In this document: positions 44,722 through 56,500 of the stretch, piece by piece | Layout of the letters: every line of letters starts with the position of its first letter | How positions within the stretch are numbered: position 1 is the stretch's first letter | NCBI GenBank assembly: GCA_949126835.1 | Contig: OX421499.1 | Location: forward strand, 22,754,990 to 22,818,989 | Reading direction: 5' to 3' | Length of the DNA stretch: 64,000 nucleotides | Origin: Anisus vortex | Taxonomy: Eukaryota; Mollusca; Gastropoda; Planorbidae | Translations under genes and position numbers: made by a program | Notes under the pieces: generated by a model | Seen by the model: the letters and a program-made list of their open reading frames with translations, nothing else | Told to the model about the DNA's origin: nothing | Database searches by the model: none

Positions 44722-46561
44722 ACTAATAAAAATGAATAAATACTTACACAGGTCTAGTAATAAATATGTAATTATATTCCTGTATAAATCTGTGTTAAGT
44801 TTGTTCTTGTTTTGTTTTATCTTCATGATAAATGTAATTCTACTATTATTACCTTTTTAAATTATGAATCTATCTGCTCAATGTTACATTTAAAATTGTA
44901 TTTTTAAACTACACCACAGATCATGCTATAATATGATATTTGTACAACATACCAGTTATACTATACTACATGAAAAAGGACCTAAACCTTACAATGAAAA
45001 AAGCAATATAATCACATTTATAAATTAAAATATTTTGACTTTAAAAAACTCAAGTTCTACATTATTCTATAAGATAGTGTTGAGCTTGTTTTGTCTGTTT
45101 TGTTTTTGTTGGTTTGTTGTTAATGTGTTTTTTTTATGTGAAAAGTTTAGCATTGAAAGCTTTCAATATATTGTATAAATTATGATTATTTTAAACCTTT
45201 TTTGCACTTTTTTTTTCTAAAGTGTAGATCTATCTGATTATAAAATTTAAAGAAAATCTTTTTTTTTCTATTTATTTCATTTATTTTTTTTGCATTATAC
45301 ATCAACCAGTTCACTTTTTTTTTAAATAAAATGTATTTAGGTTGCTTCTTGTATTTTTCTATGTGTTTATGCATTATTGATACATATCTTACTAAAAAAT
45401 GTAATTTTTACAGGATGGCCTATCCATAATAAAATATTCAACCACTAGGAATACAATATTTTTTTTCTTACAGTTAAAACAAGAAACATATTCATTGGTC
45501 TTGCATTATTGAGTTTTATATTACCTCTTTGACCAGAATAAAAGCAAAGATTCTTGATTCTTGATAGATCTAGACTCTATATCCGCTTTTGAGTTTCTTA
45601 AATAACTTTGTCCTTTTTATTGGTTTGATCATTGCCCTCAGGTGTTTATATAATGTAACACTATTAGCAGATGATGTATAGAATATTAGATTTTTAAAAA
45701 AATAAATGTCTTCTTTGGCTTATGGAGTAGTTTTTTTGTTTTTGTTGTAACATGAAATACCCCGTAGGCCCTAGGCCCTAGAGTAAATCACCTCAGCTCG
45801 AACACCAGCACGTTGCGAACACCACTTCTGTTGGCGTGGGTATCTAAAAACTGTCGAAAATGCACCTCAAAGGGATTATTACTAGATTTTTAGATGAGCT
45901 GTACTTAGAACAAGACTCGGGAGAGAAGAAGAGCAAAAAAAAAAAAACACTGAATGAGAAGGGTCAAGAAACGTACCTAATTGAAGTAAGCTCTGATAGC
46001 AGCTACTACATATATTATATATATGATACGGTACTACAACTAATGGAACTAGAAATGGCTTCAATTTCAATGTTGTTTGTTTGAAAATACAGTAGGCTAC
46101 AGATATCATGCATTTATCAAAAGGCGCATTTAGACTATAGGAACACTAACTTGTCTTTCTCTTTACTGTTGGTGCAGAGGTTCTCTTGATTCACTCATAA
46201 ATAGATCTAGAGTAAATCACCCTTTGCGAACACCATAAGGCTAAAAATAGCACCCTACTTAGTTTTTGTGACCTAGTTTCTAAACCGTTAGACATAGGAT
46301 AAAAACGAAAGTACCAAAAGACAGTACGACAACGTGGCTACTTGGTTGAACAATATTTCATAGCGAACACTTTTTTTTCATTAAACTTCACAGCGAACAA
46401 TTTAGTTTCAGAGCAAACACTAAGCCAAAGTCATTAAATATTTATTATTATGTTAAGGTAACGAACAGTGGAGATGTCCATACTATTGTATTGCCACATG
46501 CCTTTGTCTAGACATTGACAGATCGTTTACATTTTTTTTATAATTTTTTTTTCTAAACCAA
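44720..46561. other. No gene recognised
   Basis: AT-rich sequence. A motif agagtaaatcacc occurs twice (45,780 and 46,210), each followed by gcgaacacca-like text. This may mark a degenerate repeat I cannot bound. Frames at 45,860-46,109 show no domain. Confidence 0.4.
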
Positions 46562-46712
46562 TCAAATATTTATTTTACAATTTATTTATATCAGTAGAAA
46601 ATCCCAGTTATAAGGTAGCGATGAAAATAATTTTAGGCCAATGGCTGGGGTTCGCCACAACGTGAGAATCTGTATTAAAGGGTCTCGGCATGAAAAAGGT
46701 TGGGAACCACTG
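46562..46712 (-). mobile_element. hAT-Charlie transposon terminus
   Basis: On the minus strand it starts CAGTGGTTCCCAACCTTTTT, then atgccgagaccctttaatac, and goes on to a CACGTTGTGG block. This is the layout of hAT-Charlie ends known from vertebrate genomes. The 8-bp duplication would be ctctactt (46,713-46,720). No second terminus was found, so the element is partial. Confidence 0.6.
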
Positions 46713-47244
46713 CTCTACTTTATATAGGCCCCTACCTATGATTTGAAGAATATAAAATAGACGTACGCTATATCGGCCTAGTATACTATATAGCTATAGC
46801 TATTTAACTATGATACGTTAGTCAAAATAATGATGCAACATAGATCCATAAGTAGACGTCCATTAAGTAGGCCTACGTCGTCAACTATTTTTAGGCAATT
46901 TCTACCGTCCACGCCTTTCCCATTGTCAACAATTGTCAAACTTTCAGAGACGCGTAGGCTTACCCCTCCCCCCACTATTGGTAAAAATTGTAAATACTTT
47001 TTGACCCGTTCGAAGATACGGGTATATTTTACTACTTTTAAAATAATTATTGGCCTAACCTTTAATGCTACATGTAGATGAGTTAAGAATGCTAAATCTA
47101 GAGCTAAACTGTATAAATTGGCAGCACGGGCATTTGTCGACAGGTAGCATAAAAAGGACCAAATTCCCAACATATTAGTTGGCTGTTGTGACTGGCTCAG
47201 TGGTTGCTGACATGCGCGGTAGTTTTGTTGACTTATATTCCAAA
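46713..47244 (+). other. HSBP1 upstream region and 5' UTR
   Basis: Sequence leading to the HSBP1 start. No clear TATA box at a standard distance. An antisense frame of 177 codons (46,808-47,341) crosses exon 1 but has no recognisable domain and is rejected. Confidence 0.45.
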
Positions 47245-49019
47245 ATGGCAGACGTAGACAAGTACGGAGCTGATACCAAAAATGTACAAGACTTAACTGC
47301 ATTTGTGAGTTCTTTTTTATTATTAAAATATACTCTTTCAATCAATTTAAAAATTGCCAAATAGTTAATTAATATGAACGTCAAAGCGAAAGAAGTTTTA
47401 AGGATAATAATTGTAATTTTTTTAACTTTTTACTTAAACTTTACTTTATTATAAAGAAATTAGGCTAATAAAATTAAAAGTAACAAAAATAACTTTAAAA
47501 AAGACGGCTACTACTACTATGACTGTAATAATTTAAATAAGAAAAAGCGAACTAAAAATGATCCTTTTTTTTTGTAGCCTTTTGACTATTTCATTAAATA
47601 AATAAAATGTACAAGTTTTCCAATTAACGGCAAACCGTGGCAAACGTCTCAAACGATTTAAATTACATGTTTCATGTTGAGACATGATATTTTTAGTCCC
47701 TGCTGTGAACAATAGGCTACCTTATTGGCGTATTGACCGGCCCGATATCAAAAATGGATTAGTGACATTGACACTTGAGACCACAATCAATACATTCTAA
47801 GGAAAGACTATTATAATATAGAATAGCAGGGGGTAGGCCTAGTGGCAAACTGTATTTCCCTTTCATTTGATTCAATCATTGATTGCTCGCTGCCATTAGA
47901 ATATCATTACTTTATGACTTTATTAGTAGATTTGTAGGCCTAGTGAGTATGAGTATGCACAAATATATTTTTTTAGCACATGTTTTAAGTGAATGAATGA
48001 AGTGATAGACTTTTTTATCATGATTAAAGAGATTATAGCCTATACTATTTATATATGTGAGAAAAAAAAATATAGCCTACACATATCTTTTAATTATTTA
48101 TTATGTTTTTTCTAGTTAAAACTTTATTATAAGTATTTATAAGTCTAAGTTGCCTGCAAGTAAATGACAAGTCTGAACTTACTTAGTCTTATAGTATTTT
48201 AAGTGAATTAGAATAATTAGATGTTTTAGAAATTTAATTTTGCATTGTTTAAAAAGCTGTCTATACAGAATTATTGAATGAAAGAAATTTTAAAATTCTT
48301 CCTTTTTTTTTTTTAAACTTAAACATTTACTTTCACAATGCTTATTTTTTTAAAGGTGCTAACCAACTTTATTTGTTTAATCTTCAGGTTCAAACACTGT
48401 TGCAGCAAATGCAAGACAAATTCCAAAACATGTCTGACCAGATTATCAATAGAAATATCCTTTTTAAAATTAAATTAGTTAATCTTAAAATGAAAGTATA
48501 TCACCACTTGAAAAAAACATTGTTCTGTCAAATTTCTTTTCAAACTATTGAGTCAGTAAATAAAAATTGTGTTTCACGCTTAAACATCATCATTTTAAAA
48601 TTAAAATTTATTGCTTTTATATGATTAAATTATAATTGTAGATCACTTACAATTACATGTTATTCTCAGTGGATGTCTGAATTTTTGGGGGGAATTCAAA
48701 AGTTTATCTCTTTTTTTTTATAGTATAGTTTAGATAGAAATAATTGTTTTAAAGTTACAATAGGACCTGTTATATGACAGCATTTTAATAGTTTAACTTT
48801 TAGATAAATTGTTGTAAAGGTAATAGTAAATATGGCATATCTGGCCTGTTTGGCTTCCCATGTCTGATTAAAATGTTATTGATATTGTTGGTTACTGGGT
48901 ATCTCAAATGTCTTCCTTAACCTATGATACTTGATGATATGGGAACACGCATAGATGACCTTGAAAAGAATATAGCAGACCTGATGACTCAGACAGGTGT
49001 TAATGATGGTGGCTTGTAA
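47245..49019 (+). CDS. HSBP1: Heat shock factor-binding protein 1, complete
   Basis: Exons 47,245-47,304, 48,388-48,454 and 48,931-49,019 join to 71 aa. HSBP1 is a small coiled-coil protein that binds the trimerisation region of heat shock factor 1 and dampens its activity. The family core is all present: [45 protein letters not shown]. The protein is slightly shorter than human (76 aa) because of a brief C-terminal tail. The start is ATG in aaaATGG context. Intron 1 is GT-AG (donor GTGAGT). Intron 2 is U12-type AT-AC. The split codon A|TT restores the Ile of NRIDDM exactly, fixing both splice sites. A poly(A) signal AATAAA lies at 49,144-49,149. GPATCH1 is convergent on the other strand. Confidence 0.96.
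48455..48930 (+). other. U12-type AT-AC intron of HSBP1
   Basis: A 476-bp intron that begins ATATCCTTTTT and ends ATGATAC. The donor matches the minor-spliceosome consensus ATATCCTT. TTCCTTAAC at 48,913-48,921 is a perfect U12 branch-site match, placing the branch A about 10 bases from the 3' splice site. No in-frame GT donor exists at this exon edge, so a U2-type alternative is not available here. Confidence 0.93.
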
Positions 49020-49955
49020 TTCCTCACAGGACCAAGAGTTTAGCCTTACAATTAGTCTAGTTTGTCTAAATACTATATTTATATGTGTACATTCGATAGC
49101 CCATTACTTTTATTTTTATCATGTCTCAAAAGAAAGGAAATGAAATAAAACAAAGTTTTTTTTTTTTAATTTAGAAAGTTTGTTGCGGGTGTAACTATAT
49201 GAATGCAACTTGTCTTAATATAAAATATGTTGTAGTTTTTATTTTGTATAAAATAACCCTGTGAATTTTTTGCATTCCTGTTGTATGATAGGGTAAATTG
49301 TTTAAAATACTGAGCTATTTCTCATGGTTTCTTGATGTTTAATTAGTTCTTTCCTATTCTCTATTAAACCAATGGTTTTAGTTTTAGTCTTACATTTACA
49401 TTAGTTTTATTTATTTCATAGTTTTACTTAATTGTAATATATTAGTTCAATTTGTGTCTTTAAAATTGAAATGTGATATTAAAATAATAAAACAATGAAA
49501 AATAAAATAACTATTTTTTTTCTTACACTAAGTTACACAATTGTATTTTTTTTAGATAAAAGTTGACTAGATACACTTTTATTAACATTAACAATTATAT
49601 ATTGTCAGAAGTCAACAGTTATACTTAAACAATGGATTATTAACAACTTGTGACAATATGTTTAAAACTACAATTTTATACAAAGGGAGGGGGGGGGGGG
49701 GCAAAAAATTTCATGTTTAACTCCATTCAACACAAGTATGATTTATAGACCTAACTGACTTTGAAATATTTCAGGTTTTAATATTAAATTTAAATATCCT
49801 GAGTCATTTCAAATAATAATGATGAGAATAAAAATGGGGATTTATTTTAGTGTCATGCCTTGCTTAATTAAATGTAGGCATTAAAATTACTTATACTTTA
49901 TACCCAACCTATAGCCGTCCAAGTCTTAGTTCATAGAATAATACAGTTACCAACA
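49020..49955 (+). other. HSBP1 3' UTR and convergent spacer
   Basis: Several further AATAAA motifs occur around 49,485-49,505. A G-rich run lies at 49,685-49,701. No other gene. Confidence 0.6.
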
Positions 49956-50100
49956 GAGCTATATATATATACTCAAGCAAGTAAATTGTAAGAGAAAATG
50001 CAGACTTTTAACTATACATGGGTATTCAAAAGTCTGCATGTTCTCTTTTTTTTTTGTTCTCCTTCTAATTGCTTGAGCACTCCATATATATATATAGCTC
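49956..50100. repeat. 145-bp hairpin (foldback) sequence
   Basis: An imperfect inverted repeat. The outer arms are gagctatatatatatactca and, at the other end, the complement running to tatatatatagctc, with agcaa/ttgct pairing inside. The inner stem is atgcagactttt (49,998-50,009) with its exact complement at 50,028-50,039, an 18-base loop, and agagaa/ttctct next to it. No flanking target duplication was seen. It could be a foldback MITE or a transcribed hairpin in the HSBP1/GPATCH1 3' region. Confidence 0.7.
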
Positions 50101-50531
50101 AGTGGTTACACACAATGAAATACAGGATTGGTCTTGAGTCAAATAATATGGTATCTCCGTTTTATTTCATGGATAGGAATAATAACAATTAATGGACAAT
50201 ATTATACAGTCCAACAATGTATAACAAAGCTGAAATCTTGTGTAAACACACAATTTCAATTAAAGCTGTCAAAGTCCACATTTCTTTATTCTGAAAAAAA
50301 AAAAAAAACAAATGAGTGAAACTAAATATCTTAAAAAATTTTGTTACAGATACTATGTCAAATATACTATAGACCAGTAACTAACTAAATAGGCACAGAG
50401 AATTACACTTTTAAAAAGTTAAACAAGTACTTGTAATATAATTTCTAATGATTTTAATTGTATCAAAATATTCTAATTCTAATCAAATTATTGACACTAA
50501 AACATTTAGCTAACCATTTGGCATATTAGTA
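50101..50531 (-). other. GPATCH1 3' UTR and flank
   Basis: Read on the minus strand, AATAAA occurs at 50,285-50,290, about 245 bases past the GPATCH1 stop, a plausible poly(A) signal. Another lies near 50,160. Confidence 0.55.
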
Positions 50532-53500
50532 TCAGTCATTTGAAGTGTCACTGTCTGATTCTGTATCTGCTTCATCACCCGACCCAGAATCTTCTCGTTT
50601 AACTTTCTTCATTTTGCTGGATTTCTTCTTGTGCTTTTTATGCTTCTTGTTCTTCTTATGCTTTGATTTTTTCTGATAAAAAAGGATATTATGTTACCAA
50701 TACCTTATGTACAACAGTAGAGAATCAAACAACTAAAAAAGATTTTTTAAGGTGCTCTGAATTTAGTTTCTATTTTTTAACAAAGTGCAAATTACCTATA
50801 TAATTTTTGAAGCATTCAAAATATTTTTTAAAATATAGATTTTATTGAGTTAAATTCTAAGCACCACGTACTTATTTTTTTGTACAAAAATGAATGCATA
50901 ATTATGTTTAATGCTGCACAGCAAAATGCATTGACAAGGGATTTGCAAATACACTTCTTTGCTAAGTTAAATGAGGAATCCATAGAATTTAATAGAAAAA
51001 TCTATTCTTGTTAAAACACATCTTCTTATTACTGCCATTTTTCAATCATCATTTTCTTTCGATACAGTGGCAGAGTGGGATCATGTTTGGCTGGCATACC
51101 AAAGGTTCTGGGTTCAAATCTTAGTAGAATTATTTCCTGTGTCTGGAGGGTGTCCCTGAATTTGCCCAGCTCTGACAGGTACCTGACATTAGTTAGGGCA
51201 AAGTAAAAGTAAACTGATGAACGTTTCTTCACTGACCCTATGGATCAATTTTGTCCAACAGGATTACTTTATTTTTACATACTTTGCGTTTCTGTCTTGT
51301 GTAGAACATTGAACCATATTTCAAAAATTGAACAAGTCTATGGTTGGCTATACAATAAGTCAGAATACAGCTCTCATAGACTTCATGCATGCCCACCCCT
51401 AATGTTAATTAAATAATGATTTCTACAGAAGATGGATCTGTAAGTTATAAGACAAGATTTAGGCCTGTGCCTATAGAAGAATTGCCAGGGACTATTTTAA
51501 ATCAAGACCATAGCAAGTTCTAACACAACTAATATAACCCTACTAAGAAAAAAATGACAATTTCTGAGTACCTACTGATAAAATAAAACTAGCACTCAAA
51601 ATATATCAAGGTAAATCACTTTGGACAAAGCTGTTTAATATTTCGCCCTTAAGTGAATCAACTAACATGAATCTTTTAACCATATCGAGCAATGTTTTGA
51701 TTTAGTGCAGTTTAAAATACTTCAAACGGATTGCAAGTTTGTAATCACGAAGCACCCAAGTTAAGCCATTCAGTGTTAAGAGTTTTGCTCTGACATGCAC
51801 TAGTGTTTACCTTCTTTTCCTTTCTTTGTTTATGTCGTTCCCTATGTGTTTCACTATGTCTGTCTGGGACATGTTTTACTTCTGGTGTGGCAACAGCACT
51901 ATCTATATTGCAATAGTAGGTTTAGAAGAATTAGTTAAACACGCTAGGAAATGTTTACGTTCTCCTAAAGCATGAACAAAGCAAATTATTCTGCGATAAT
52001 TTCATTAAAAGGAAGTACAGTACTATTTTGAAATATCCAAGCCTTCGTTGACTGGCTTTGCTCTACATTTTTTAAAATTCCTCACCCCCTTGTTTTTTTT
52101 TGGTATATAAAAAGTGAGTTTTAACAAATCTCAAACTAGAATTTACTTCTTTAAAAAAAATGAATCTTTATCAAAACATAAAATATAATTAATAATAGCT
52201 TTTCTATATCCTTTTCTTTTATTGATAAGGATGACTTACTATATTTTCTATTTTTCTAAGTCTTCCTAATGGTCAATAAATACATGGCCCTCTATTAATG
52301 ACATTGAGCTATCATTATTAATGCATCTGCTGTTATGGATTCTTACCTGAAGATAATCTGCTAGACACATCTAAATATGAAGGTAACTTTGGTCCATATT
52401 CATCATCTGCTTCTTCATTGGAAACACTTAGTCTGGACAGAACATCTTCTTTCTGAGGATCAACTAAAAGTTGGAAAAGAATTTTAAAGTTTCTGATTTA
52501 AACAAAAACTATACATACTACATTCATTAAATCAGCAATCTTATATTTATAATAAGGGTCAGGAAATTACACACATTATAAAATGTTTTTAATGAATATT
52601 AATTACTTTAGTTATTTGCTAAATTATATAAAAAATATTTTTAATATTGTATGTTTCTGTTCTGCATTGATATGATTAAACAAGTACTTCCTTTGTAAGG
52701 TGTTACAGATAATGTGTACTATAACGTAAATGCCAAAAAGAAAATAGGAGTAAACATTGTTTTATCTTTTAACTTAAAATCCCAACATTTATACAAACAT
52801 TTTTAATCAGACATTCTTGAGTCAAAGATCAGCAATACTAAAGATAAAATACTAATAATGTTTTTGAGTTGTTATTTTTTACATTTACTAAATTTCTGCT
52901 AATACCATTGTACTGGTAATGACTTACCAGCAGTAGCTTTCAACCCTTCATCAATAATATCTTTTGCCTCCTCAAGTAGGTCACTGAATCTAGATTTTCT
53001 TTTGCTCAAAGTTGGTGATCTTGAGCATACAGCAAAGTTAATATTGGCACTCACATTGCTAATTTCCATAGGCTTATCACTGGAGCGCAACTGTTTCTCA
53101 GAACTATTAATATCTGCATTGCAAGGAAATGTTGAAACATTTTCAAAGTTATAAAAAGTTGGCAGAATTAAATGAACCCTGAAAGTTCTAAAATTATCAA
53201 AATGATTTTATCATTAGCATATAATACATTTAGTTTTTGATTGTGACAAATTTGTATTCAATATTTGGTAATTTTTATTATCAACAAAAGTGACTATTGA
53301 GTTTTGAACAACTTACCAGAGTTTGTAAGCTCATCATCAGGAACATTTTCAACCACTTCATTTTCTTCTGATTTTTCATCTTCACTGGATGATGTCCCCT
53401 TGTCAATGTCTGCTGTTGCATCCTCACTGGAATCCTCTGAGTCTGAATTTTTAAAAATTGCTCTGAACAAATCCATATCTGGAGGCTTTGACTCTTCATC

Positions 53501-56500
53501 TTCTGCTGGATTTTCTGAGTCAGATACACTAGCATCTGTGTGTTCCTTTTTATCCTCAACTGCATTCACTCTGGGAGTCTGTAATGGTTTGCATAAGTAA
53601 TAAATGATAGAAGAAAAAACATTTTGAAATTGGAACAAATAACAAATAATGTTAATCATTGCTTAAAATCATTCTTTTAAAACTAAGATATTTCATGTTT
53701 CATTTTAGAAATTTTATAAGAAAACAGTAGAAATTTACAGGCATATTAAAACTTGGATCATCCAGAACTTTAAATACAGATGCCATCGTAGTCTTTTTAA
53801 CTGGTTTCATAGTTTTCTCTATAGGGATAGGCTCTAAAGACAAATATAAAAAAAAAAGAAACAATTAAAAAAAAGTCTTGTATTATTACATTTAAATAAT
53901 TTAAAAAGTTTATAAGCAAACACATATTACAAGTTCTCTTCTTATTTTTCCTAGTAACATTCTGGCAGGAATGGGTTGCCTGAACAAACCAGAAAAACCA
54001 ATAATATAACATCTTTTAAAACACTAATCAAAACAGAAGACTGGATTCAAACTCTGTGTAAGCATAAGACACAATAATCTTCTGTAAAGAAGTTTCTGTA
54101 ACATATAAGATGAACTCTGCATATGTAGTCTACTTTTACAAATGGAAATGGCTAGAACATGTCAGTCACTTTTTTTTATTAATATTTGTTGGAATGACAC
54201 TCTTACTATTTGAAATGAGCGTTGCCCTATCAAGCAACCAACTATTATGGAGTGCTGACAGAATAACACATGACAATGTTTTAGGCTCTAATAAAAGACT
54301 AACAAGTGAAGTGACATTCTGACCTGAGGATGTTCTACTTAGTCAGTATGTCACAGAAATAAGTCTGAATAATTAACTTTAATTCAAGAAATGAGAACCA
54401 AAAAGAGGTCTGTGCTACTGCTATTACCTGATTCTTTCTCTACAGTTGCATCCTGGGACTGAGAGTCATTGAAATTCAAAAAATTGAACACAGAAAATTT
54501 ATCTCTTTTTACAGATGGAACTCCTGTAACATCTGACCTGCAAAAAAAAAAAAACGCTGTATAGAGTAATATGAAAAAAATTTTGATTTCAAAAAAAGTC
54601 TAAGTACAAATATATATTATCAATTGTTACCCTGGGTATGGATTTGGCACATTGAATCGTTTGCACAACAAACTGTTAGGATGCCATTCAAAAACTTCAT
54701 GTGTTAGCTGTCCAAACATGCCCATCTCAGCAGCTTTTGATTGATCATTGACCACATTTTGCTGGGGAAATATTTCATTATATGTTTAAAAAAATATTCA
54801 CAACAGTTTGATTGGTAACTTTAATATCTTTAAAGAATGTTCTCCAAAAGTCCCAGTAATTTTGTTACAGTTAATTGTCAAAATGTTACTTACAATAGAA
54901 TTGGATGGGCCCTGCTCCTGTTCATCATCAATCATTGCTCCGCCGACAAATCTTGAAGACATCATGGCAGACATGGGACGAAATATTTTAGATGCTTTCC
55001 CAAACTCTTCTCTCTCTCTTGACTTCTCCCATTCTGTCAAATGACTGCTTGTAACAGCTGTATATGGATCTATACAAAAAAAAATCAATCCAAATTTCTT
55101 TATCACTTTTTAACTGCCCATAATACTGACTAAATTTGAATGCTTCATGTAACCTTAAAGCTTACGGGGAGATTTCAAGTCACCAAAGCCACACAAAAAA
55201 GCTGTAAGACATTGTTTCTACCACTTGACATGATTAGTAAACAAAGAATGGTAGGGGTGGGGAGAAATTGACAAGTAATTCCAATAGCTACAAAGGAAAA
55301 AGTACTATATGACAATAGATAAGACTCTCAGTTAAAAAAACAACACTAATGACAGTTGTTGGAATCAAATTGTCATACCTTTATCGCCTTGTTTTAAATG
55401 CATTAGGTATTTATAGTATCTCTCTTGCTTAGCTGGATCTTTCCTGAAAGGCTGAAAATTGAGGCTGCCTTGGAATAGGGGCACATTAGAAGCAGGCTTC
55501 TTGGCCTCGGATTCTGTCACAGCTGTGACAGCGGAATCAGCTGGCTTAAACTTGGAAACAAAAGAGCTTTGTTGGTTTCCTTTTGGATGTTCTGTTTGTG
55601 CTGTCACACAGACTGGGGGCTAGAGAAACAAACATATAAAAAGTTAACAACAAATCTTAAGTTTAAAAAAGAATTAACTCTTTCACTGTGGCACGATGTG
55701 CATTATGTTCAACTGTTGTGCTAAAAGACTGGATCAATGCACTTTGCATTTTTTCAATAAACTGGTTCCTTGCTGTTTGTTTACAAAGAATGGGATTTAA
55801 TCTCATGCAATTTGAAATATTTTCTTCCCAATGTTTTCCTCAACAATATTGTTCTTATGGCTATCGTGGCCAGACTTCCTAAGGGTTAAATTTTTTTGTT
55901 TTAGTAATTTTAATAAAACTAAATACTTAGGTTTAAAAAGGTACAGTTCATCCAATAATCTTTCATTTGATACCACCTGTACCATTATAAACATAAAAAT
56001 AATATTTTCAATACTTTTGTTAGGTACATTTTTTTACATATATAGCTTGTTTTACAGCAAGAGTTAAGAAAAAAAGATACTTGCATTGTTTGAAGTCTCT
56101 TCTGTCTGAAATTTTGATGATAATTGGTGCTTAGCTATATCTTTTAAAGACTGTGTCATAGCAATAGCCTGTTTAGTGGCCTCTATTCTGTCCATATCTT
56201 CTTTTTGCACCAAGTCAAATACTGACTCTATAGATATATATAGATATATACTTCATATGAATTTTTTTTTAAAGATAGTTCACAAAGGAGTTATTATTCA
56301 ATTTTTAGCTCCAAAAAACAAAACAAAAAACTTACTCATGATCGGGGTCTCCCCTAACAAAATACCCCTGTCAACCGCTGTCAATTTCTTTGGCGTCTCT
56401 TGGTTAGCCTCATTTTTCAGGTTGTCTGGGAGATGACTGAGTGCTCGTTTCTTGCGGAACCAATGCAGGGGCTTAAAATTGCAATGCAGTGTAGGAGGAG

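Noticed and set aside
46808..47341. 177-codon antisense frame over HSBP1 exon 1
   Set aside because: No recognisable domain, overlaps a well-supported exon on the other strand, and includes promoter-side sequence.
48274..48624. 116-codon + frame around HSBP1 exon 2
   Set aside because: It is exon 2 read through into introns on both sides; the spliced join gives the true protein.
55613..55619. GPATCH1 acceptor at 55,619 (ctctag|CCCCCAG)
   Set aside because: It would break the frame from the preceding exon, which ends in phase 1. The next AG, giving an exon edge at 55,612, keeps the frame. Alternative use cannot be excluded.
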